This document shows positions 16,844 through 24,856 of a stretch of DNA of 64,000 bases, one piece after another. The stretch is from Candidatus Sphingomonas colombiensis (lineage in GTDB: Bacteria > Pseudomonadota > Alphaproteobacteria > Sphingomonadales > Sphingomonadaceae): NCBI GenBank assembly GCA_029202845.1, contig CP119315.1:7501-71500 (forward strand), given 5' to 3'. Positions within the stretch are counted from its first letter, which is position 1; every line of letters begins with the position of its first letter. A model generated the notes under the pieces. It was not told the DNA's origin, ran no database searches, and saw only the letters and a program-made list of their open reading frames with translations. The position numbers and the translations under genes are program-made.

Positions 16844-16917
16844 ATATGATGCAATATCTTATAATTTAACAATTTCAGGAGCATCCGCTTCCCAGAGTTT
16901 CGTCGATGCTCAAGCCG
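16844..16917. other. A+T-rich spacer between convergent pspA-like gene and modC
   Basis: The first 35 bases (ATATGATGCAATATC and following) are far richer in A+T than the surroundings. GAGCATC (16879-16885) can pair with GATGCTC (16905-16911) over a long loop. No ORF or T-tailed terminator is visible. Confidence 0.3.
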
Positions 16918-17520
16918 CTACATCCTGACGACACGATCGCACAGCCGCTCCGCCTCCGCGTCGTCATGCGTGACGAGTAGCAGCGGCAGCGCAGTTTCAT
17001 CGCGAACTCGCTCGATCAGCCGCATCGCCTCTTCCCGCCGCGCCGCGTCCAGCGACGACAGCGGCTCGTCCAGCAACAGGAAATCCGGATCTGACAGCAA
17101 CGCGCGACCGATCGCCACGCGTCGCGCCTCTCCACCCGACAAAGCACGCGGCCAGCGATCCAGCAGATGCGCGATATCGAGCGACTCCGCGATCGGCTGA
17201 AGCCTTACCTCGTCCACAGCGCCATAAAGCAAATTGCGCCGCACACTGAGATGCGGAAACAATCGTCCGTCCTGAAAGACATAGCCCACGCGACGACGAT
17301 GCGGCGCAACCTCCGTCCGCGCTTCGCGATCAACCAGCGTGCGGCCATTGACGCGGACATGCCCGCGATCGGGGAGCAGCAACCCGGCGATCATATCCAG
17401 CACGCTGGTCTTGCCGACGCCTGATGGCCCTACCAGCGCGACCGCGCGCTCTTCCGCCGCGAAAGCGACGCCCACCACCCCGTCGCCCCGTCGCAGCGTC
17501 ACGTCGATATCAAAGGACAT
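16918..17520 (-). CDS. modC: Molybdate ABC transporter ATP-binding protein (short form)
   Basis: A 200-residue ATPase with Walker A GPSGVGKTSVLDMI, Q-loop GYVFQDGRLFPHLSV, signature ALSGGEARRVAIGRALL, Walker B FLLLDEPLSSLDAARR and H-loop LVTHDDAEAE. Typical ModC has about 350 residues with a C-terminal Mop/TOBE molybdate-binding domain; that domain is absent here and the reading stops at RLCDRVVRM. It overlaps modB by 11 bases. The modA and modB partners make molybdate the likely substrate. Confidence 0.88.
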   Translation of the reverse strand: MSFDIDVTLRRGDGVVGVAFAAEERAVALVGPSGVGKTSVLDMIAGLLLPDRGHVRVNGRTLVDREARTEVAPHRRRVGYVFQDGRLFPHLSVRRNLLYGAVDEVRLQPIAESLDIAHLLDRWPRALSGGEARRVAIGRALLSDPDFLLLDEPLSSLDAARREEAMRLIERVRDETALPLLLVTHDDAEAERLCDRVVRM

Positions 17521-18196
17521 GCACGCCTCGCCCTGCCCGACGCGCCAGCCATTCTGAGGCGAGCAGCGCGATCAGGCTGATCGCCACCGATATCGCCGCA
17601 AGCTGCCACACCGCCGTCTCGCCGCCTGGCCGCTGGAGCGCGGCATAGATGGCGAGCGGCAATGTCTCTGTCTCGCCCGGCACGTTCGAGACGAAGGTGA
17701 TCGTCGCGCCGAACTCGCCCAACGCGCGGGCGAAAGCGAGCGTCGCGCCGGCCAGCACGCCCGGCCAGCACAACGGCAATGTAATCGTGCGGAACGTGCG
17801 CCAGCGGCCTGCGCCAAGCGTCCGCGCCGCATCCTCCAGCCGCTGATCGACCGCCTCCAGCGACAGCCGGATCGCGCGCACCGCGAGCGGCAACGCCATC
17901 ACTGCCGCCGCGATCGCCGCGCCGGTCCAGCGGAACAACACCGTCACGCCGAACCAATGCTGCAGCGGAGCGCCGATTGGTCCATTAGGCGCAAAGGCGA
18001 GCAGCAGCACCCAGCCGGTCACGACGGGGGGCACCACCAGCGGCAGATGGATCAGCGCGTCGAGCAAAGTGCGTCCCGGAAAACGCCCGCGTGCAAGGAG
18101 CCACGCAAACACGAACGCGACCGGGAGCACCGCCAGCGTCCCCACGCCGCCCACCAGCAGCGATAGCGTGACGATCGGCCAGACGCCCTCCGCCAT
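17510..18196 (-). CDS. modB: Molybdate ABC transporter permease
   Basis: A 228-residue inner-membrane permease. The family motifs are LPLVVPPVVTGWVLL, AVMALPLAVRAIRLSLEAVD and the ATPase-contacting loop EDAARTLGAGRWRTFRTITL. GVLAGATLAFARALGEFGAT follows the loop. The ATG at 18196 shares its A with the modA stop (TGATG). A longer upstream frame exists, but it overlaps modA and shows no homology. Confidence 0.93.
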   Translation of the reverse strand: MAEGVWPIVTLSLLVGGVGTLAVLPVAFVFAWLLARGRFPGRTLLDALIHLPLVVPPVVTGWVLLLAFAPNGPIGAPLQHWFGVTVLFRWTGAAIAAAVMALPLAVRAIRLSLEAVDQRLEDAARTLGAGRWRTFRTITLPLCWPGVLAGATLAFARALGEFGATITFVSNVPGETETLPLAIYAALQRPGGETAVWQLAAISVAISLIALLASEWLARRAGRGVHVL

Positions 18197-18948
18197 CAGG
18201 GCCGCGTGAAACCGAAGCGTGCGAAGATCGCTTGGCCGCGTGCGCCAAGCAGAAAGCGGCGAAACCCTTCCGCTTCCGCGGTGCGCGATGCGGCAAGCCG
18301 CGCGATCGGGTAGCGGATCGGCGCATGGCTCGATGCGGGAAATATGCCCGCGACACGCACCTTGCTCGAGGCACGCGCGTCGGTTTCGTAGACGATACCG
18401 AACGGCGCCGCACCACGCTCGACCAGCGCCAGCGCCGCGCGGACGTTCTCTGCGCGCACGACATGCGGCGCGACCGCGCTCCACGCCCCGAGCTTCTCCA
18501 GCGCCGCCTGCCCATATTTTCCGGCCGGCACAGCGGCGGGATCGGCCATCGCCACCGGGCCACGCGCGAGCGTCGTACCGAGCGTCCGCGCGGTGAGCCG
18601 GGTGCGCCCCTTCGTTGGCTCGACCACCACCAGCCGGTTCCCGACGAGATCGGCACGAGTATTGCGCGCAAGCAGCCCCTTAGAGCCAAGCGCATCCATC
18701 CATTCCTCATCGGCGGACACGAACAGATCCGCCGGCGCGCCCGCAATTACCTGCCGCGCCAGCGCCGAGGATGCCGCAAAGGAAACCACCGGCCGCGCAT
18801 GTCCTGCCCCCGCCCATTCATCAGCCACAGCGTTCATCGATTCCTGAAGCGAGGCCGCCGCCAGGACGAGCGGCGCGCGTGGCTGCGCGATCGCGGGCGT
18901 CGCAAACGCGGCGATCGCGAAAAGAACGATGCGGCGCGTCAGTCTCAT
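18196..18948 (-). CDS. modA: Molybdate ABC transporter substrate-binding protein
   Basis: A 250-residue periplasmic protein. The signal peptide (RLTRRIVLFAIAAFATPAIA) is followed by LVLAAASLQESMNAVADEWA, the typical start of ModA. VSFAASSALARQVIAGAPAD carries the oxyanion-binding serines. The downstream motif DLFVSADEEWMDAL and the C-terminal FLLGARGQAIFARFGFTRP fit the family. It is first in modABC. I do not see a ModE gene or a moco riboswitch in the 138-base upstream gap. Confidence 0.92.
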   Translation of the reverse strand: MRLTRRIVLFAIAAFATPAIAQPRAPLVLAAASLQESMNAVADEWAGAGHARPVVSFAASSALARQVIAGAPADLFVSADEEWMDALGSKGLLARNTRADLVGNRLVVVEPTKGRTRLTARTLGTTLARGPVAMADPAAVPAGKYGQAALEKLGAWSAVAPHVVRAENVRAALALVERGAAPFGIVYETDARASSKVRVAGIFPASSHAPIRYPIARLAASRTAEAEGFRRFLLGARGQAIFARFGFTRP

Positions 18949-19086
18949 CCGTCACCCCGGATTAGTTTCGGGGCCGACAGCGCCCCGCTCCGATCGTTTG
19001 TGCGGCACGGTGGGCGCGGGAACAAGTGCGAGGCGACAATTGCCCTAACGCGCGCCTCGGGCTGGCCAGAGGCGGATGCGTCGCCC

Positions 19087-20883
19087 TTAGCCCTCGTCGC
19101 CCATGCGCAGCGCCGCGATAAAGGCTTCCTGCGGAATCTGCACGGAGCCGTATTCGCGCATCCGCTTCTTGCCTTCCTTCTGCTTGTCCAGCAGCTTCCG
19201 CTTGCGGCTGATGTCGCCGCCATAGCATTTCGCGGTAACGTCCTTGCGCATCGCTGCGATCGTCTCACGCGCGATCACCTTGCCACCGATCGCCGCCTGA
19301 ATCGGAATCTTGAACAAGTGGCGCGGGATCAGATCCTTGAGCCGTTCACACATGCCGCGCCCGCGCGTTTCCGCGGTGCCGCGATGGACGATCATGCTCA
19401 GCGCATCGACCGGCTCGCTGTTGACGAGGATGCTCATCTTCACGAGATCGCCATCGCGATAGCCGATCTGGTGATAGTCGAAGCTGGCGTAGCCGCGACT
19501 GATCGATTTCAGGCGATCGTAGAAATCGAAAACCACTTCGTTGAGCGGCAGTTCATACGTCACCTGCGCGCGCCCGGCGACATAGGTCAGGTTCTTCTGG
19601 ATGCCGCGCCGATCCTGGCACAGCTTGAGGATCGAGCCGAGATATTCGTCGGGGCAATAGATCGTCGCCTCGATCCACGGCTCGGCGATGCTCTCGATCT
19701 TGTTCGGATCGGGCATGTCGGCCGGATTGTGCAGCTCGATATGGCCGCCGTCATGGGTCAGCTCGATCTGATAAACCACCGATGGCGCGGTGGTGATGAG
19801 ATCGAGGTCATATTCGCGCGTCAGCCGCTCCTGAATGATCTCCAGATGCAGCAGCCCGAGGAAGCCGCAGCGGAAGCCAAAGCCGAGCGCGGCGGAGGTT
19901 TCCATCTCGAAACTGAACGACGCATCATTGAGCCGCAGCTTGCTGATCGATTCGCGCAGTTTCTCGAAATCGTTCGCGTCGATCGGGAACAACCCGCAGA
20001 ACACCACCGGCTGCACTTCCTTGAAACCCGGGAGTGCCTGTGTCGCCGGACGCTTGGCGTCGGTCAGCGTATCGCCGACGCGGGCCTGCGCCACATCCTT
20101 GATCTGCGCAGTGATGAAGCCGATTTCGCCCGGCCCGAGATCGGTCAATTGTTCGATTTTGGGACGGAAGCAGCCGACGCGATCGACCAGATGCTGCGTT
20201 CCGGCCTGCATGAACGTCACCTGCTGGCCCTTGCGCAGCACGCCGTCGATTACACGGACGAGGATGACGACGCCCAGATACGGATCATACCAGCTATCGA
20301 CTAGCATCGCCTTCAGCGGCGCGGAGGCATCGCCCTTCGGCGCCGGAATGCGCTCCACCACCGCGTCGAGAATCTCCTCGATGCCAATGCCGGATTTCGC
20401 GGAAGCGAGAATCGCGTTCGACGCATCGAGGCCGATGACATCCTCGATCTCGGCCCGCACCTTCTCCGGCTCGGCGGCGGGAAGATCGATCTTGTTGATC
20501 ACCGGCACGATCTCATGGTCGTGCTCGATCGACTGATAGACGTTGGCGAGCGTCTGCGCCTCCACGCCTTGCGCCGCGTCGACCACCAGCAGCGCGCCCT
20601 CGCACGCCGCGAGGCTGCGCGACACTTCATAAGCGAAATCGACGTGGCCGGGCGTGTCCATCAGGTTGAGAACATGGCCTTTCCACTCAAGCCGCACGGT
20701 CTGCGCCTTGATGGTGATGCCGCGCTCCTTCTCGATATCCATGTTATCGAGCACCTGCGCGGACATCTCCCGGTCGGTCAGGCCGCCGGTGCGCTGGATC
20801 AACCGATCGGCAAGCGTCGACTTGCCATGATCGATATGGGCGATGATCGAAAAGTTGCGGATGCGGTCAAGCGGCGTGGTCAT
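19087..20883 (-). CDS. lepA: Elongation factor 4 (LepA)
   Basis: A 598-residue translational GTPase that back-translocates ribosomes and aids ribosome assembly. G1 is AHIDHGKSTLADRL, G2 RGITIKAQTVRL, G3 DTPGHVDFAYEVSRSL and G4 NKIDLPAAEP. The LepA-specific C-terminal domain includes PAALGFGF-like SAALGFGFRCGFLGLLHLEI and ends with RKRLLDKQKEGKKRMREYG, QIPQEAFIAAL. ATG 20883 gives the standard length; the longer upstream frame adds 44 unrelated residues. Confidence 0.97.
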   Translation of the reverse strand: MTTPLDRIRNFSIIAHIDHGKSTLADRLIQRTGGLTDREMSAQVLDNMDIEKERGITIKAQTVRLEWKGHVLNLMDTPGHVDFAYEVSRSLAACEGALLVVDAAQGVEAQTLANVYQSIEHDHEIVPVINKIDLPAAEPEKVRAEIEDVIGLDASNAILASAKSGIGIEEILDAVVERIPAPKGDASAPLKAMLVDSWYDPYLGVVILVRVIDGVLRKGQQVTFMQAGTQHLVDRVGCFRPKIEQLTDLGPGEIGFITAQIKDVAQARVGDTLTDAKRPATQALPGFKEVQPVVFCGLFPIDANDFEKLRESISKLRLNDASFSFEMETSAALGFGFRCGFLGLLHLEIIQERLTREYDLDLITTAPSVVYQIELTHDGGHIELHNPADMPDPNKIESIAEPWIEATIYCPDEYLGSILKLCQDRRGIQKNLTYVAGRAQVTYELPLNEVVFDFYDRLKSISRGYASFDYHQIGYRDGDLVKMSILVNSEPVDALSMIVHRGTAETRGRGMCERLKDLIPRHLFKIPIQAAIGGKVIARETIAAMRKDVTAKCYGGDISRKRKLLDKQKEGKKRMREYGSVQIPQEAFIAALRMGDEG

Positions 20884-21042
20884 GATGAAAGCGCCTCTAG
20901 GCGGCGGCGAGACATGCGTCAAAGGCCGCGCTGGCGACTTGTTTCCGCTGGTGTTAAGCGCATGAGAACAAAGATGTGAACAACAAGGGCCGCATCGTTC
21001 TGGCTTGCACCGCAAATGGTGGCATTACTCGGGGAGTGTGAG

Positions 21043-22011
21043 ATGTTGAGGAAATTTGCGTTGGTCGCCGCGGGCTCGGCGATCGCATTGGTTGCGTCAT
21101 CGGCCAACGCCCAGAAGCTTGCCAAGCCCTCGTCCGGCCAGCGCCTGCAGGAGCAGACCGCCAATGACGTGCCGCGCTGCTTCCGCAAGCTCGGCACGCT
21201 GTCAATCGTCGACGGCGATGATCCCCGGCCGTGGACCCAGTACAGCCTCGCGGCGCCGTCGAAGCTGCTGAAGGTGCTGGTCCAGCGTTCGGGCTGCTTC
21301 AACCTCGTCGATCGCGGCAGTGGCCTTCAGGCCGCGCAGCGCGAGCGTGACATCGGCAACGATCTGGGTCTTCAGCGCCGCTCGAATGTCGGCCAGGGCC
21401 AGATCAAGGCGGCCGATTATGTGTTGGTCGCGGAAATTCAGGGCGCCAATTCGAACGTCTCCGGCGGCGGTGCGGCAGCCGGCATCGGCGGCCTGATCGG
21501 CGGCCGTTTCGGCGCGCTGGCCGGCGGTCTGCGCAGCAAGAAGTCTGAAGCGAATACCGTGCTGTCGATCACCAACGTCCGCACCACCGAAACGATCGCG
21601 ACCGCCGAGGGCTATGCGGCGAAGAATGACATGTCGTTCGGCGGCGGCGGCGGCACCGGCTTCTTCGGCGGTGGGATCGCGGCGGTCGGCGGCGGTTACG
21701 ACAACACCGATATCGGCCGCATGGTCACGCTGTCGTTCATTCAGGCCTATTCGAAGCTGGTGACGGAACTCGGCCTGGTGCAGCCCGGTCAGGAGGGCAC
21801 CGCCGAGGCTGCACCGAAAAAGACTTACACCACCGAAGGCCCGGTCGCGATGCGTGCCAGCGCGCTCGCCACCGCCAAGGCGATCCGCACGCTCCCGCCG
21901 GGCGCGATCGTCTATCCCACCGGCAAGCAGAATGGCCTGTGGTGGGAAGTCGCCGACGAGAATGACAATGTCGGCTGGGTGCTGAACACGAAGCTGGCGC
22001 CGTCGCGCTAA
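21043..22011 (+). CDS. CsgG/HfaB-like secreted protein with SH3-like C-terminus
   Basis: A 322-residue exported protein. The signal peptide LRKFALVAAGSAIALVASS is cleaved near ANAQ; there is no lipobox cysteine, so it differs from lipoprotein CsgG. The middle (LLKVLVQRSGCFNLVDRGSG and AADYVLVAEIQGANSN) matches CsgG/HfaB. Two glycine-rich stretches occur near residues 145-165 and 205-225. The last 60 residues (GPVAMRASALATAKAIRTLPPGA, then NGLWWEVADENDNVGWVLN) resemble an SH3 domain. No curli or holdfast genes adjoin. GGGAGTGTGAG precedes the ATG. Likely an envelope protein of unknown partner. Confidence 0.75.
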   Translation: MLRKFALVAAGSAIALVASSANAQKLAKPSSGQRLQEQTANDVPRCFRKLGTLSIVDGDDPRPWTQYSLAAPSKLLKVLVQRSGCFNLVDRGSGLQAAQRERDIGNDLGLQRRSNVGQGQIKAADYVLVAEIQGANSNVSGGGAAAGIGGLIGGRFGALAGGLRSKKSEANTVLSITNVRTTETIATAEGYAAKNDMSFGGGGGTGFFGGGIAAVGGGYDNTDIGRMVTLSFIQAYSKLVTELGLVQPGQEGTAEAAPKKTYTTEGPVAMRASALATAKAIRTLPPGAIVYPTGKQNGLWWEVADENDNVGWVLNTKLAPSR

Positions 22012-22024
22012 CCTTAGCGAGTTG

Positions 22025-22055
22025 GAGCCCGGCGCGTCAGGCGCGCGTCGGGCTC
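22025..22055. terminator. Bidirectional hairpin between csgG-like and nicotinamide riboside kinase genes
   Basis: GAGCCCGGCGCG (22025-22036) pairs with CGCGTCGGGCTC (22044-22055), twelve pairs with one G-U and a seven-base loop. The hairpin lies between convergent genes and includes the stop of the minus-strand gene. Confidence 0.55.
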
Positions 22056-22576
22056 AATTCCATCCCTGCCCGCGTGAGCGCGGCGAGCACGTTTTCATAA
22101 CGCGCCTCCCCCGATCCGCTCACCATCTCCCACCGCACGCCGCGCCGATCGAGTTCGGCCTTCGACAGATCGAAGAAGCGCTGTCGTTCAGCCGCCGTGC
22201 CGAACATGCGCGTGCCATCCTCGATCCATGGCAGATCGATGTCGAACAACAGATAGAGATCGGCGGTATTGTCCCACCGCGCGAACCATGGATCGCGTCG
22301 ACCGAACATCATGTCCGCCCACACCGCGCTCATCAATGCATCGGTATCGACGATCACCGGGAAACGCCCGGCATCGCATGCCGCGCGCACCTGCAAATCC
22401 TGCGTATGCGCGATCATCACCAGATCGGACATGGTGAGATCCACACCATAACGCTCGCAATAGGTGCGGCCGAATTCGGCGACCACCGGGGTGCCGAAAT
22501 GCCGCGCGAGCCGCACGGTGGTCGTCGACTTGCCCGTGCTCTCCGGGCCATGCAGGCAGATCGTGCGCAGCGTCAT
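22037..22576 (-). CDS. NadR-like ATPase, probable ribosylnicotinamide kinase
   Basis: A 179-residue P-loop kinase. Walker A is GPESTGKSTTTVRLARHFG, the characteristic sequence of the NadR kinase domain. VVAEFGRTYCERYG follows as in NadR. LLFDIDLPWIEDGTRMFG is the lid region. Only the kinase half is present; no adenylyltransferase domain. It starts with an ATGA overlap on pnuC, so it would phosphorylate nicotinamide riboside as it enters and trap it. The name is inferred from these two facts. Confidence 0.84.
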   Translation of the reverse strand: MTLRTICLHGPESTGKSTTTVRLARHFGTPVVAEFGRTYCERYGVDLTMSDLVMIAHTQDLQVRAACDAGRFPVIVDTDALMSAVWADMMFGRRDPWFARWDNTADLYLLFDIDLPWIEDGTRMFGTAAERQRFFDLSKAELDRRGVRWEMVSGSGEARYENVLAALTRAGMELSPTRA

Positions 22577-23154
22577 ACGGGAAGCGGCTCCGCCGGATGG
22601 CGATGCTCGGCGCGGCGCCAGTCGAACAGGCCCCAACAGGCCAGCGCCAGATAGATCACGTAAAGCCCCGCAAACAGATACAAACCTTTGGCCAGATACA
22701 ACGGCACCGATGCGAGGTCCACGGCGATCCAGATCAGCCAGTTCTCGATCCGCCGCTGCGCCATCAGCAGCTGGCCGGCGACGCTGGCGATGGCGATCGC
22801 CGCATCCCACCACGGATAGGAAGCGTTGGTGAAAAGGTGCATGGCCGCGCCCCACGCGATCGTCGCGATCACCCAGCCGATCGCCCAGGCCGCCCGTGAG
22901 GCACCGCTCATCCGCTCAACCGTCACCTCGCCGGCCCGCTCCCGCGAGCGCAGCCAGTTAAGCCAGCCATAACAATTGGCCGCGACGAAAAATGCCTGCA
23001 GCAAAGCGTCGCTGTAGAGTCGCGCCTCGAACACGACAAAGCCGATCAGCACGACCGATCCGATCGCAGTGGGAAACGTCCACACGCTGCGCCGCGCCGC
23101 CAATGCAACGCACGCCACCCCCAGCACCGTCGCGACCGATTCGAGCATCGACAT
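22573..23154 (-). CDS. pnuC: Nicotinamide riboside transporter PnuC
   Basis: A 193-residue membrane protein with seven predicted helices, the normal PnuC size. The family regions are YSDALLQAFFVAANCYGWLN, NASYPWWDAAIAIASVAGQL and LLMAQRRIENWLIWIAVDLA. PLYLAKGLYLFAGLYVIYL and the closing WGLFDWRRAE follow. ATG 23154 (SMLESVATVLG) is the likely start. It is directly coupled to the kinase gene, forming a pyridine-nucleotide salvage unit. Confidence 0.92.
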   Translation of the reverse strand: MSMLESVATVLGVACVALAARRSVWTFPTAIGSVVLIGFVVFEARLYSDALLQAFFVAANCYGWLNWLRSRERAGEVTVERMSGASRAAWAIGWVIATIAWGAAMHLFTNASYPWWDAAIAIASVAGQLLMAQRRIENWLIWIAVDLASVPLYLAKGLYLFAGLYVIYLALACWGLFDWRRAEHRHPAEPLPV

Positions 23155-23227
23155 CACCCTGTCGATAAGCAGCTTGCCCTCGCCCGCCAAGCGGTTAGCA
23201 TCATCTAACCACAAGGAGAGACGCCAT

Positions 23228-24529
23228 ATGCGCCACGTCGCCGTGATCGGTTCGGGGCCTGCGGGCTATTACACCGCAGAAGCCTGCCAAAAGGCATTCG
23301 GCGACGACGTTCGCGTCGATATTATCGATCGTATGCCCGTGCCTTATGGTCTGATCCGAAGCGGCGTCGCGCCCGATCACCAGTCGATCAAGGCGGTGTC
23401 GCGGCGGTATGAGGCGACTGCGCTCAGCGACAATGTCCGCTTCGTCGGCAATGTCATGATCGGCCGCGACGTCTCGATCCCAGAGCTGACGGAGCTCTAC
23501 GATGCGGTGGTGCTGGCGACAGGCGCCCCGCACGATCGTCCGCTCGGCATCCCCGGCGACGATCTGCCTGGCGTGATCGGATCGGCGGCGTTCGTGGGGT
23601 GGTATAACGGCCATCCCGATTTCGCCGATCTCGGGCCGCCGCTCGACAGCTCGGGCGCAGTTATCGTCGGCGCGGGCAATGTCGCGCTCGACGTCGCACG
23701 CATTCTGGCTAAGACCGGCGATGAATTCACCGGCTCAGACATCGCGGCCCATGCGCTGTCCGCGCTCGAGCCGCACGGCATCCGCGATGTAACGATTCTC
23801 GCCCGGCGCGGCCCCCACGAAATCGCGATGACACCGAAGGAACTGGGCGAGCTTGGCCACCTCACCCGCGCGACACCGCTGGTCGATCCGGCCGATCTGC
23901 CGCCAGTGGAAGCGGACGCGGCGCTGGAGCCGGGACTGCGCAAATCGGTCACGCACCTGCGCGGCTTCGCCAACAACGTCTCCACCGCCGCAGTCTCGAT
24001 CAATTTCGATTTCTTCGCGATGCCGGTAGCGATCGAAGGCGATACAAAGGCGGAGCGCGTAATCGTCGAACGCACCAGGCTCGATGAAAGCGGCCGCGCG
24101 GTGGGTACGGGCGAAACCTATGCCGTGCCCGCCGGGCTGGTCGTTAGCTGCATCGGTTATCGTACGCCGCCGATCGAGGGCGTTCCCTATGATGCAAAGC
24201 TCGGGCGGTTCGCCAATGAGGAAGGGCGAATCGCCCCCGGCCTTTATGCGGTCGGTTGGGCAAGGCGCGGGCCCACCGGCACGATCGGCACCAACCGACC
24301 GGACGGCTTCATGATCGCGGACCATATCGCCGCCGATACCGGGCCCGACAGCGCCAAGGCCGGTCGGCCCGGGCTGGATTCCTTGCTGGCCGCGCGCAGC
24401 GTGGATGTCGTCACCTTCCGCGACTGGCAGGGGATCGAGCGCGCCGAGATCGCCAACGCCCGCGACGGTGCCCCACGAGAGAAGTTTACCTCGCTCGATG
24501 CCATGCTCGCCGCACGTGCACCGATGTAA
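23228..24529 (+). CDS. Ferredoxin-NADP+ reductase, FprA (adrenodoxin reductase) type
   Basis: A 433-residue FAD enzyme of the FprA/adrenodoxin-reductase family. FAD motif VIGSGPAGYYTAEACQKAF opens the protein. RMPVPYGLIRSGVAPDHQSI is diagnostic. The NADP site is IVGAGNVALDVARIL, followed by ILARRGPHEIAMTPKELGEL. Late motifs are VVSCIGYRTPPIEGVPYD and YAVGWARRGPTGTIGTNR. It supplies electrons to ferredoxins that could serve P450s or oxygenases. AAGGAGAG eleven bases before ATG 23228 fixes the start. Confidence 0.93.
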   Translation: MRHVAVIGSGPAGYYTAEACQKAFGDDVRVDIIDRMPVPYGLIRSGVAPDHQSIKAVSRRYEATALSDNVRFVGNVMIGRDVSIPELTELYDAVVLATGAPHDRPLGIPGDDLPGVIGSAAFVGWYNGHPDFADLGPPLDSSGAVIVGAGNVALDVARILAKTGDEFTGSDIAAHALSALEPHGIRDVTILARRGPHEIAMTPKELGELGHLTRATPLVDPADLPPVEADAALEPGLRKSVTHLRGFANNVSTAAVSINFDFFAMPVAIEGDTKAERVIVERTRLDESGRAVGTGETYAVPAGLVVSCIGYRTPPIEGVPYDAKLGRFANEEGRIAPGLYAVGWARRGPTGTIGTNRPDGFMIADHIAADTGPDSAKAGRPGLDSLLAARSVDVVTFRDWQGIERAEIANARDGAPREKFTSLDAMLAARAPM

Positions 24530-24538
24530 TTACACCGC

Positions 24539-24567
24539 TTGCGCACCACGAAACCGCTGGCTATAGG
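24539..24567 (+). promoter_or_regulatory. Housekeeping promoter of tRNA-Pro
   Basis: TTGCGC (24539-24544), 17 bases, then TATAGG (24562-24567). The optimal spacing and the tRNA about 55 bases downstream make a sigma-70 type promoter likely. Confidence 0.5.
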
Positions 24568-24621
24568 CGCGCCTCCAGCGACCGATCGGCCCCCGAAACG
24601 GCCCAAGATCGGTTACTCCGT

Positions 24622-24698
24622 CGGGGAGTAGCTCAGCCTGGTAGAGCACTGCCTTCGGGAGGCAGGGGCCGGAGGTTCGAATCCTCTCTCCCCGACCA
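24622..24698 (+). tRNA. tRNA-Pro (anticodon CGG)
   Basis: A complete 77-base cloverleaf with encoded CCA. The acceptor stem pairs CGGGGAG with CTCCCCG. The D-arm contains AGCTCAGCCTGGTAGAGC. The anticodon arm is CTGCC-TTCGGGA-GGCAG, so positions 34-36 are CGG (reads CCG). The T-arm has GGAGG-TTCGAAT-CCTCT. The CCG codon is common in high-G+C genomes. No integrase or att duplication is visible next to it. Confidence 0.96.
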
Positions 24699-24856
24699 TT
24701 ATATGGCTCAGCGCATTGGCTGCGGGTCGTTTCAGACAAGCGCGACCGCATCTCGCCGGTCACCTCCCTCAGAACGATTGCTCGAATCGGCGGCGCCTTG
24801 CCCGTGTGCAATGCGGTATCGAGTTGAGCGGTACCCCACCCAACTCAACCCGGTCA

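Noticed and set aside
18949..19086. Possible molybdenum cofactor riboswitch or ModE site before modA
   Set aside because: I could not find the conserved Moco elements or a ModE-type palindrome in the gap.
18232..20304. 690-codon open frame across modA and lepA on the plus strand
   Set aside because: It spans two well-supported minus-strand genes and their gap; composition-driven.
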